From: 43-108 sp001915545
GTDB taxonomy: Bacteria; Bacteroidota; Bacteroidia; Bacteroidales; Bacteroidaceae
Reading direction: 5' to 3'
Length of the DNA stretch: 64,000 nt
Assembly (NCBI GenBank): GCA_902491215.1
Contig: CABUGV010000011.1
Coordinates: 21,583-85,582 of the forward strand
The first letter of the stretch is position 1; the number at the start of each line of letters is the position of its first letter. Position numbers and translations under genes: made by a program. Below the pieces are notes generated by a model. That model worked only from the letters and a program-made list of their open reading frames with translations. It was not told the DNA's origin and made no database searches. Shown here piece after piece: positions 8,642 to 15,836 of this stretch.

Positions 8642-9544
8642 TTAGTCGTTGTTGTTTGTTTCGTTGTTGTCTTTTTCTTTATTTGTGTCTGTGGTTTTGT
8701 CTACGTCCTTTTCTTGTGTTTCTTCTGCATTTTCATCCTTTTCTGCTTTTTCTGCGTCTTCAGTGATGATTACAGTTGGAGGAGCTGTAGCCTTGTTTTT
8801 TTTCTTTTTTCCCCAGTTGAGGTCAAAAATAAGGTTGTATGTACCTCCCCATGCCGTTGAGCTGGTTGTGGTTCCAAATCCTGGGATGTAATACGGCTGT
8901 GAACTTTTGCTGTTGCTTATGCTGAAGTATTTTTTCAGTCTTATGCTCCATCCCATGTGGAAGTTGCCCCATACTTTTACCTGAAAACCGAATACAAGTT
9001 CACCCCAGTGTGCAGTAGAGCTTATGTTCTTGTAGCTGAACGGGCTGCTGCCTCCCCAGACCGGGTCTGTCATGTCTGGTCCTTCCAAATCGTATTCGAA
9101 AGGAGAGATACCATATCTTACTCCCGCATACAATCTGTTGTCCTGCAGCTTGTCTTTTAGGAAATTTATGTCTACTCCAATTCTTAGAAATGGTGCACTC
9201 GTCTTGTAGCGTATATTTGTGTTGTAGTTTGTAGCATCACAGATGCCGTATCCGAGCTCTGCAATAGGAAAATATGTGTTTTTGAGATTCAGTCTCAGTG
9301 CTGCTTCTGTGCTTCCGTAATCGGACAGAAAATATTGACCGATACCCAGAATATCAGCCGACAGGGTGAATCCTTGAAAGAAAGCTATTTTTGTTTTAGC
9401 ATCTTCTTCCGGCACATATTTGGTGGGTTTCGGCTTTTCCTCATCGACAGCTGTTTCCTGTGCATAAGCGTTGGAAACAAATGTAAGCATCAGACTACTG
9501 AGCAGTGCCGTAGAAATATATCTTGATGTTTTCTTTGCCTTCAT
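8642..9544 (-). CDS. DUF6048 family outer-membrane-like protein
   Basis: A 300-residue exported protein with a signal peptide ending near VSNAYAQ (about residue 28). The mature part has many alternating beta segments (for example AALRLNLKNTYFPIAELGYG and LYAGVRYGISPFEYDL), which suggests an outer-membrane beta-barrel. It ends in a low-complexity acidic tail of about 45 residues rich in Glu, Lys, Asp and Asn. The arrangement with the adjacent lipoprotein matches the Bacteroidales DUF6452-DUF6048 pair, from memory of that family. Its start lies 50 bp inside the 3' end of that lipoprotein gene, so the two are probably translationally coupled. Function is unknown. Confidence 0.75.
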   Translation of the reverse strand: MKAKKTSRYISTALLSSLMLTFVSNAYAQETAVDEEKPKPTKYVPEEDAKTKIAFFQGFTLSADILGIGQYFLSDYGSTEAALRLNLKNTYFPIAELGYGICDATNYNTNIRYKTSAPFLRIGVDINFLKDKLQDNRLYAGVRYGISPFEYDLEGPDMTDPVWGGSSPFSYKNISSTAHWGELVFGFQVKVWGNFHMGWSIRLKKYFSISNSKSSQPYYIPGFGTTTSSTAWGGTYNLIFDLNWGKKKKNKATAPPTVIITEDAEKAEKDENAEETQEKDVDKTTDTNKEKDNNETNNND

Positions 9545-10100
9545 AATCGACTTTTGGATTTGCTATTTCCACATGGTCTATGCCCGAATTGTTGGCGTTC
9601 CTCACGTTTGTGATTGTGTGGAACATGTACGAACCGCACTCAGGAAGTCCGACATAAGGATAGTTGTCGTGGCTTATGTATAGGGTGTCAGTTCCTGAAA
9701 TTCCAGCGTAGCTGAACATGATAGTATCGCATTGGGTGAAGTAACTCATCGGTAGATTCAGATATGATTTGCCGGCGGCCTTGTTCACAAGTACAGTATC
9801 TTTTCTTGAGGTGCCGATAGTTTCTACATATCCCTGTTCCAGAAGAGAGTCGACCCTCGTGTTTGTTACCACGGTAGGTTGTCCTGGTTTTCTGTAAGTG
9901 TATGTAGTCTGCGTACCAGGCAATAAGGCTTTTACTGTAATCTCGTCGCTATAGCTGATGGCTGTGCCTTCAGAATCATAGAAGTAGCAGTTGCAGGTCA
10001 CAACGTTGTTGAGCGGACAGTTATTGCTTGAGCAGGCTGCAGACGCCACCAGCACCACCAGCGGAGCAATGCGGAATATGTTCTTTTTACTTATTTTCAT
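9495..10100 (-). CDS. DUF6452 family lipoprotein
   Basis: A 201-residue lipoprotein. I use the start at 10100 (MKISKKNIFRI) instead of 10142, because it puts the signal peptide at the N-terminus and clears the upstream gene, which ends at 10126. The lipobox ends ASAAC, followed by SSNNCPLNN, a cysteine-containing segment typical of DUF6452, then a second cysteine pair CNCYFY and an immunoglobulin-like beta-rich region. Tight coupling with the following DUF6048 barrel gene (50-bp overlap) suggests the two work together at the outer membrane. The biological role is not known. Confidence 0.75.
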   Translation of the reverse strand: MKISKKNIFRIAPLVVLVASAACSSNNCPLNNVVTCNCYFYDSEGTAISYSDEITVKALLPGTQTTYTYRKPGQPTVVTNTRVDSLLEQGYVETIGTSRKDTVLVNKAAGKSYLNLPMSYFTQCDTIMFSYAGISGTDTLYISHDNYPYVGLPECGSYMFHTITNVRNANNSGIDHVEIANPKVDYEGKENIKIYFYGTAQ

Positions 10101-10125
10101 GCTGTTAATCTGAGTTTTCTGAACT

Positions 10126-11076
10126 TCAGAATGTTTCTTCAATCTGATATTTGTTTCTTTCAGCCGAATTTCTGCTTATGAGCTCACCGAGGAAGCCTGC
10201 TACGAAAAGCTGGGTTCCAAGTATCATCATTGTCAGCGACAAATAGAAGTATGGTGAGTTGGTCACAAGCGTGTAAGGATTGCCAGCATACATGTCGATG
10301 ATCTTGATTGCTCCGACACATGCGGCTGCTATGAATCCGATGATGAACATGACTGTGCCCAGCAGTCCGAACACGTGCATCGGTTCGATGCCGTATTTGG
10401 AGAGGAACCACAGCGACAGGAGGTCCAGATATCCGTTCACAAAGCGGCTCAATCCGAATTTAGTCTTTCCGTATTTGCGTGCCTGATGATGGACTACCTT
10501 TTCGCCTATTTTGTTGAAGCCTGCATTTTTTGCAAGATACGGAATATATCTGTGCATTTCACCGTAAACTTCTATATGCTTGATAACGTCCTTTCTATAG
10601 GCTTTCAGACCGCAGTTGAAGTCGTGCAGGTTATGTATTCCCGAAACTTTTCTGGCTGTGGCATTGAAGAGTTTAGTAGGAATTGTCTTTGACAGCGGGT
10701 CATATCGTTTCTGTTTGTAGCCGCTGACAAGATCATATCCGTCCTCTTTAATCATTCTGTAGAGTTCTGGTATTTCGTCTGGACTGTCCTGAAGATCGGC
10801 GTCCATTGTTATTACAACGTCGCCTTCAGCTTTTTCGAAACCGCAGAACAGGGCTGGTGATTTTCCGTAGTTGCGTCTGAACTTGATTCCCTTGACTGTT
10901 GGATCCTGCGAACTCAATTTCTTTATTACATCCCACGAACCATCTGTAGAACCATCGTTTACGAATATTATTTCATGGCTGAAATTGTGTTCTTTCATTA
11001 CGCGCTTTATCCAAGCATGGAGTTCGGGGAGCGATTCTGCTTCGTTGTAAAGAGGTATAACAACTGAAATATCCAT
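10126..11076 (-). CDS. Family 2 glycosyltransferase, polyprenyl-phosphate type
   Basis: A 316-residue GT2 enzyme of the DPM1/GtrB/ArnC group, which transfers a sugar from a nucleotide donor to a polyprenyl phosphate at the inner membrane. The GT-A domain shows VVIPLYNEAESLPEL at the N-terminus, NDGSTDGS near 40-47 and the DADLQDSPDEI metal/donor site near residues 92-102. Two C-terminal transmembrane helices follow (about 232-257 and 272-297). It lies 52 bp after the DUF4199 gene and 25 bp before the DUF6452 start. The sugar is not predictable; such genes usually serve glycan or lipid A decoration. Confidence 0.9.
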   Translation of the reverse strand: MDISVVIPLYNEAESLPELHAWIKRVMKEHNFSHEIIFVNDGSTDGSWDVIKKLSSQDPTVKGIKFRRNYGKSPALFCGFEKAEGDVVITMDADLQDSPDEIPELYRMIKEDGYDLVSGYKQKRYDPLSKTIPTKLFNATARKVSGIHNLHDFNCGLKAYRKDVIKHIEVYGEMHRYIPYLAKNAGFNKIGEKVVHHQARKYGKTKFGLSRFVNGYLDLLSLWFLSKYGIEPMHVFGLLGTVMFIIGFIAAACVGAIKIIDMYAGNPYTLVTNSPYFYLSLTMMILGTQLFVAGFLGELISRNSAERNKYQIEETF

Positions 11077-11128
11077 ATCTTATAATGTGTAATATATATA
11101 CTTGTTTGTTTTGATCTGCAGTTAATTG

Positions 11129-11686
11129 TTATTTCGTATATTTTTTGTTAGCAGCAACGAATCCTGTCAATATCGACAAGATTATGCTTACCATTATATT
11201 CTGGTTGAACAGCGCAAATGCTATTTCCAGAGGCGAGAGCTGCGAGAGTGCGTCGAGGTTGCTTCTGCCCATTTCCAGTACGTCTTCCATTCCGGCCTGT
11301 TTGTAAACGCTTACAGCGTATGGAGAGTTTATGACGTTGTACATGCTGTTTATTACGGCACCGTTGTCCATTATCTGAAAATACAGCAATGCCGCAACGC
11401 TGGTGAGCAATGAAGCGTAAAGGTGCATCATCAGAGAAAAAAATATGGCACGTCTCAGTGATATGCCTTCTTCGCAGGCGTCCTGTTTCTTGAATCTCAA
11501 TGCCAGATATATGGAAGCTGCGGGAAGTGAAACCAGTGTCAGCATTCCCAGAACAAGGGGAAGGCCATTGAGTGTGCGGAGACCGCAGATGTAGAGTGCA
11601 AACACAATTATCCAGCCTATTCCAAGAAATGTGCCGTATTCCATTGCGTATGCTTTGGTAGATGTATACTTGTTGTATTCTGCCAT
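11129..11686 (-). CDS. DUF4199 family membrane protein
   Basis: A 185-residue integral membrane protein. The open frame extends upstream to 11998, but that part lies antisense-like over ruvC and lacks a protein-like composition. The start at 11686 (MAEYNKYTSTKAYAMEYG) gives the usual DUF4199 beginning. About four hydrophobic segments are seen: near 21-38, 46-66, 85-107 and 158-178. DUF4199 proteins occur across Bacteroidetes and often precede a GT2 glycosyltransferase gene, as here (52 bp). No function is established. Confidence 0.8.
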   Translation of the reverse strand: MAEYNKYTSTKAYAMEYGTFLGIGWIIVFALYICGLRTLNGLPLVLGMLTLVSLPAASIYLALRFKKQDACEEGISLRRAIFFSLMMHLYASLLTSVAALLYFQIMDNGAVINSMYNVINSPYAVSVYKQAGMEDVLEMGRSNLDALSQLSPLEIAFALFNQNIMVSIILSILTGFVAANKKYTK

Positions 11687-11792
11687 AATCAAAAGTTTTT
11701 CTTCTGCAAAGTTACTTATTAATATGATTTGTTGTGTGTTGCGGACGTCAAAAAGCTGTTTTACAACCTGTCGTTTCGGTCGTATATCAGCC

Positions 11793-12386
11793 TTATTCTC
11801 CTTTTTCTGCAGCTCTGACGTGTATTCTGTTCTTATTTTTAGACAGGAAATCCTTCCACGACGAGAAACTGTGTTCGGTCGTAGGTTTACCCATCTGTAT
11901 GAAGTGGCAATATGCCGCACCGAGTGCATCTGTTGCATCCATGAACGGCACCATGTCCGATTCAGGAATTTTGAGCATTCTTTGCAGCATTCCTGCAACC
12001 TGTTCCTTTGAGGCCGCTCCGTTGCCGGTTATGGCTACTTTTATTTTTCTCGGCTCGTATTCCGTTATGGGTATGTCTCGTTCTATGGCTGCGGCAATGG
12101 CCACACCCTGTGCCCGTCCTAATTTTAGCATCGATTGGACGTTTTTTCCGAAGAACGGAGCTTCTATGGCCAGTTCGTCAGGCTTGTATGAGTCTATGAT
12201 GCTTGTTATCCTTTCGAATATCCTTCCGAGCCTTATATACTGGCTGGGATATTTGCTGAGCTCAATGACGCCCATCGTCATCATCTCAGCCTTATTGCCG
12301 TCTATTTTCAGCAGTCCGTACCCCATAACGTTGGTTCCGGGGTCGACTCCCATAATTATTTTTTCAGTGTGTGCTTTTGGCATCAT
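11793..12386 (-). CDS. ruvC: Holliday junction resolvase RuvC
   Basis: Crossover junction endodeoxyribonuclease, acting as a dimer with RuvAB to cut Holliday junctions during recombination and repair. The 197-residue protein has the RNase H-like fold motifs: GVDPGT with Asp15, AIEAPFFGKN with Glu75, and MDATDALGAAYCH with Asp150 and Asp153, matching the four-acid metal site. Start is at 12386 or, two Met in a row, at 12383. The C-terminal 30 residues are a basic extension. It is 61 bp after the DUF4286 gene and 106 bp before DUF4199, the usual neighbours in this order. Confidence 0.95.
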   Translation of the reverse strand: MMPKAHTEKIIMGVDPGTNVMGYGLLKIDGNKAEMMTMGVIELSKYPSQYIRLGRIFERITSIIDSYKPDELAIEAPFFGKNVQSMLKLGRAQGVAIAAAIERDIPITEYEPRKIKVAITGNGAASKEQVAGMLQRMLKIPESDMVPFMDATDALGAAYCHFIQMGKPTTEHSFSSWKDFLSKNKNRIHVRAAEKGE

Positions 12387-12447
12387 GCCTCTTCAGACTG
12401 TAAAACTGTTGTTTGTTTCCTTGTTTTATTTATAGCGTATTCTTTCT

Positions 12448-12753
12448 TTAGATTATTACTTCCATCAGAGTCGGGAAGCCGGTCACTTTATCCTTGAAAG
12501 TCTTAAGCATGTCATCATTGAGCTTGCTTCCAGATTCTGAATACCATTTGTGAAGTTTGGCCGTATCTTCAATTTCAAACTGTAGTGAGAAACATTCAGA
12601 GTCGTCTTCCTTGTGGCTGAGTATTCTTGTAAGTCTAGGATTGCTCAATATTCCAGATTTTTCTGCTGACGGTATATATACTTCATGCAGATATATTACG
12701 AAATTCTTTGCATCTGTGGCTTCCACGTGGAAGGTTGTGTTGTAGATTATCAT
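12448..12753 (-). CDS. DUF4286 family protein
   Basis: A 101-residue small soluble protein beginning MIIYNTTFHVE and carrying the pattern of DUF4286, a ferredoxin-like alpha/beta fold with a dimeric ABM-like look. No catalytic residues are evident. It is the first gene of the long minus-strand block. A candidate promoter -7 box (TATATTTG on the minus strand, plus-strand 12848-12855) lies about 95 bp upstream. Function is unknown. Confidence 0.8.
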   Translation of the reverse strand: MIIYNTTFHVEATDAKNFVIYLHEVYIPSAEKSGILSNPRLTRILSHKEDDSECFSLQFEIEDTAKLHKWYSESGSKLNDDMLKTFKDKVTGFPTLMEVII

Positions 12754-13146
12754 ATTTCTGTTTTTAATTTTTGTGCACAGTTGAACGTTTGTATGAAAGG
12801 ATTTTCAAGTGAAACGTTTTTAGATTATCTGTATGCGTTAATTCTGACAAATATACGATAAAGATATGAGATGTAGGCTTTAAGTGTAAAGAATGTTGAT
12901 TTATGGCAGCGTAAATAGATAATGTAAGATGATTTGTACCTTGTTTTGCTTTTTCGAGCGCTCGCGCTTCTTGTTCCGCGCGCTCGAAAATTTAATCGCG
13001 AGCCCTCGCAATATTTTCCTTTAGCCCTTTGGATAGAATGTTTGCTAAGATTTAAAAAAGATTTATTGGAACATTTTTTCTGCAAAATGAGTATCTTTGC
13101 ACAGAAGAAACAATTGTATTTATCAAAAATCTAATATCATTTTATT
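12754..13146. other. Divergent intergenic region with GC-rich palindromic repeat
   Basis: This gap separates the DUF4286 gene (minus) from the GH97 gene (plus). It holds a minus-strand -7 box at 12848-12855, the GC-rich repeat at 12952-13009, and a plus-strand candidate -7 box TATCTTTG at 13092-13099 about 48 bp before the GH97 start. No open frame of convincing composition is present. Confidence 0.6.
12952..13009. repeat. GC-rich palindromic repeat, copy 1
   Basis: In an otherwise AT-rich spacer, tttcgagcgctcgcg (from 12952) is followed by an inverted copy ccgcgcgctcgaaa (12977-12990) and a degenerate third unit tcgcgagccctcgc (12996-13009). The core CGAGCGCTCG is its own reverse complement. 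The exact 11-mer gagcgctcgcg also occurs twice at 40643-40697. This looks like a small REP-like extragenic element. Confidence 0.6.
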
Positions 13147-15114
13147 TTGTTTATGATGAAATCTGGATTATACATTTCTGCACTGATGTCCTTGGCTATT
13201 GGCAGTGAAATAAGTGCAGAGGAGGTTGCCCGTGTTTACAGTCCTGACAGTATGGTTGCTGTGACTGTCGGACTTGCAGAGGGCGGAGTGCCGACATACG
13301 AAGTGAAATATGGCGAAGATGAATTTATTGCAGAATCGTCGCTCGGACTGAAGACTACAATCGGAGATTTCACCAAAGGTCTTAAGAGTGCAGGTAAACC
13401 TTCTTTAAAGAAGATTACCGACAGTTATTCGCTTAGGAACATAAAGAAGAGCCACGTGGAATACGAGGCCAACGAGATGACATGCACATTCAGCAATGCT
13501 GACGGTGCAAAAGTTATGGATGTGGTGTTCCGTGTTTCGGACAATGATATCGCATTCAGATATAAGATATATTCCAATTGGGGAAGACTGTCATGCCTGG
13601 TAGAGTCGGAGACGACTGCCTATTCATTCCCCGAAGGTACAACAACGTTCCTCTGTCCTCAGATGAAGGCGCAGAGCGGTTTTGCTCGAACTGCTCCAAG
13701 CTACGAGACTGACTACACGCTCGATGATGCCGTAGGAAAAAACGGTTACGGTGAGGGATATACATTCCCTGCATTGTTCAGGATTGCAGACAAGGGTTGG
13801 GTTATGCTGTGCGAGACAGGTGTCAGCAGTGCGTATTGTGCTTCGCGCCTGTTGGGAAACAGTGACGGTACTTACAGTATTGGTTACCCTATGGAAGCTG
13901 AGTTCGGAGGTGTCGGTACCGTAAGTCCTGGACTTTCGCTCCCAGGTTATACTCCTTGGAGAACCATAACTCTTGCATCTGACTTGGCTCCAATTGTCGA
14001 GACTACTGTAATGTGGGATAATGTTGAACCATTGTACGAAACTGCTAATGATTACGTTCTCGGCAAAGGTTCGTGGAGCTGGATCATCGGAATGGACCCG
14101 AGCTGCAATTATGACGAACAGAAAAGATACATAGACTTTTCAGCATCGATGGGCTACAATTATGTTCTTATAGATGCTCTTTGGGATACGCAGATAGGTC
14201 GTGACCGTATGGCTGAATTGTCTAAATATGCTCAGTCTAAGGGTGTGGCACTATTTTTGTGGTACAATTCAAACGGATATTGGAACGATGCTCCGCAGGG
14301 GCCGCGAAATATAATGAACAACCTTATTGCTAGACGTAAGGAAATGAAGTGGCTCAAGAGCATCGGTGTGAAAGGACTTAAGGTTGACTTCGTTGGCGGT
14401 GACAAACAGCAGGCAATGCAGTTGTATGAAGACATTCTTGCTGATGCTGACGAATATGGTTTGATGATTATTTTCCATGGTTGCACAGTTCCGAGAGGAT
14501 GGGAGAGAATGTATCCTAACTTTGTCTCTGCTGAGGCTGTAAGAGCTAGCGAGAACCTTTCATTCAATCAGGCTGATTGCGATAATGAGGCATGGAAGGG
14601 ATGCGTACATCCGTTCCTCAGAAATTCGGTAGGCAGTATGGATTTCGGTGGAAGTGCACTCAACAAACATTATAGTGCTGACAATAAGAGAGGAAGGGAA
14701 CGCAAGACTTCAGATGTATATGCATTAGCAACAGCTGTATTGTTCCAGAGCGGTGTACAGCATTTTGCTTTGGCTCCTAATAATTTGAACGATGCACCTG
14801 CATGGGCCATGGATTTCATGAAAAATGTACCTACTACTTGGGATGACATAAAGTTCATCGATGGATATCCAGGCAAATATGTCGTTCTTGCAAGACGAAG
14901 CGGAGACAAGTGGTATGTTGCCGCAATTAACGGAACAGGTAAGACACTGAAGCTCGAAACTTCGTTGCCTATGCTTAAGGGAGGTTCTGAAATTACTGTC
15001 TACAGTGATGACGAGAAACTCAACGGCTCGGTTGCAACAAAGAAATTGTCGCGCAAGGGATTGTTCAAGTGGACAATACCTGCAAACGGAGGTCAGTTGA
15101 TAGTTGGCCAGTAA
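13147..15114 (+). CDS. Glycoside hydrolase family 97, retaining type
   Basis: Secreted glycosidase of 655 residues with the GH97 layout: signal peptide (to about residue 24), N-terminal beta-supersandwich beginning VYSPDSMVAVTVGL, central (beta/alpha)8 barrel and short C-terminal beta domain. GH97 contains inverting alpha-glucosidases (SusB type) and retaining alpha-galactosidases. The segment GLKVDFVGGD places an Asp at residue 414, matching by memory the nucleophile region of the retaining Bacteroides alpha-galactosidase; the following HGCTVPRGWERMYPN also resembles that subgroup. Inference: an alpha-galactosidase-like retaining enzyme acting in the periplasm. It stands alone, without Sus genes, with a -7-like box at 13092-13099. 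Confidence 0.85.
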   Translation: MFMMKSGLYISALMSLAIGSEISAEEVARVYSPDSMVAVTVGLAEGGVPTYEVKYGEDEFIAESSLGLKTTIGDFTKGLKSAGKPSLKKITDSYSLRNIKKSHVEYEANEMTCTFSNADGAKVMDVVFRVSDNDIAFRYKIYSNWGRLSCLVESETTAYSFPEGTTTFLCPQMKAQSGFARTAPSYETDYTLDDAVGKNGYGEGYTFPALFRIADKGWVMLCETGVSSAYCASRLLGNSDGTYSIGYPMEAEFGGVGTVSPGLSLPGYTPWRTITLASDLAPIVETTVMWDNVEPLYETANDYVLGKGSWSWIIGMDPSCNYDEQKRYIDFSASMGYNYVLIDALWDTQIGRDRMAELSKYAQSKGVALFLWYNSNGYWNDAPQGPRNIMNNLIARRKEMKWLKSIGVKGLKVDFVGGDKQQAMQLYEDILADADEYGLMIIFHGCTVPRGWERMYPNFVSAEAVRASENLSFNQADCDNEAWKGCVHPFLRNSVGSMDFGGSALNKHYSADNKRGRERKTSDVYALATAVLFQSGVQHFALAPNNLNDAPAWAMDFMKNVPTTWDDIKFIDGYPGKYVVLARRSGDKWYVAAINGTGKTLKLETSLPMLKGGSEITVYSDDEKLNGSVATKKLSRKGLFKWTIPANGGQLIVGQ

Positions 15115-15197
15115 TGTGATGCCATCTGCCGCTTGCTGCTTGATTTGCTGTAGCATTGTATTTTTGTTTAATGAATAATCAAATAGAAGGTCTTTAT

Positions 15198-15590
15198 ATG
15201 AAAAGAATGATGTTTTTAATGTTGCTGGCATTTACGTTTACAGTCGTGTCGGCAAAAAAGTATCCGGTCATAAAATTTGAGAAGACGGTTATTGATTTCG
15301 GAACTTTCTCTCAGGATGAACCTGTACAGAAGGCTATTTTCAAATTTACAAATGTTGGCGACAGCAAGTTGGTCATCAATTATGTGCACACTTCATGCGG
15401 ATGTACCGTGGCCGAATATACCAAGGATTTCATTTCACCTGGAGGTACAGGACAGATTGTCGTTACTTATAACGGTTCCGGTAAGATGCCGGGAGAATTC
15501 AAAAGATATGTGCAGGTTTTTACAAACTGCAAAGACGAATTGAGCCGTATATTCATTAAAGGATATATGTCGGCGGCTAAGAAAGAATAA
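15198..15590 (+). CDS. DUF1573 domain protein, exported
   Basis: A 130-residue exported protein. I choose the start at 15198 (MKRMMFLMLLAFTF) because it gives a proper signal peptide ending near VVSAKK; an in-frame codon at 15156 would add 14 unlikely residues. The mature part is one DUF1573 domain, an immunoglobulin-like fold, with FGTFSQDEPVQKAIFKFTN and the signature HTSCGCTVAEY carrying paired cysteines. Such proteins are common in Bacteroidetes periplasm, with unknown roles. It follows the GH97 gene by 83 bp and ends at the strong terminator at 15612. Confidence 0.85.
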   Translation: MKRMMFLMLLAFTFTVVSAKKYPVIKFEKTVIDFGTFSQDEPVQKAIFKFTNVGDSKLVINYVHTSCGCTVAEYTKDFISPGGTGQIVVTYNGSGKMPGEFKRYVQVFTNCKDELSRIFIKGYMSAAKKE

Positions 15591-15611
15591 CAAGCCGGCA
15601 TTGATTGATTT

Positions 15612-15657
15612 GCGGGAATGCAGAATGTTCAGAATTCTGCATTCCCGCTTGTTTTTT
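15612..15657 (+). terminator. Rho-independent terminator after the DUF1573 gene
   Basis: A perfect 15-bp stem (gcgggaatgcagaat at 15612-15626 pairing with 15634-15648) with a 7-nt loop is followed by a T-rich run at 15649-15657. It closes the GH97/DUF1573 transcript before valS. Confidence 0.9.
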
Positions 15658-15836
15658 TGCAAATGCGAGTGCGTGGAATGTGTGTCGGAGAGAGTTCCGT
15701 TATATATAAAGCATGATGATTGCTGAACGTATAATGCAGTATAATGTAAAAAGTAGAGCAGACAATTACTGTGAAATACAAACATTTGATTAAATTTGCA
15801 TGAATTTTCAGAAAACAGTAAAAATATATATAGAAA

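Noticed and set aside
11687..11998. Upstream extension of the DUF4199 frame
   Set aside because: It overlaps the ruvC gene in another frame, is rich in Cys and Arg, and the family start at 11686 is clear.
12391..12404. 14-mer cttcagactgtaaa shared with 40625-40638
   Set aside because: In 64 kb several shared 14-mers are expected by chance, and the flanks do not match.
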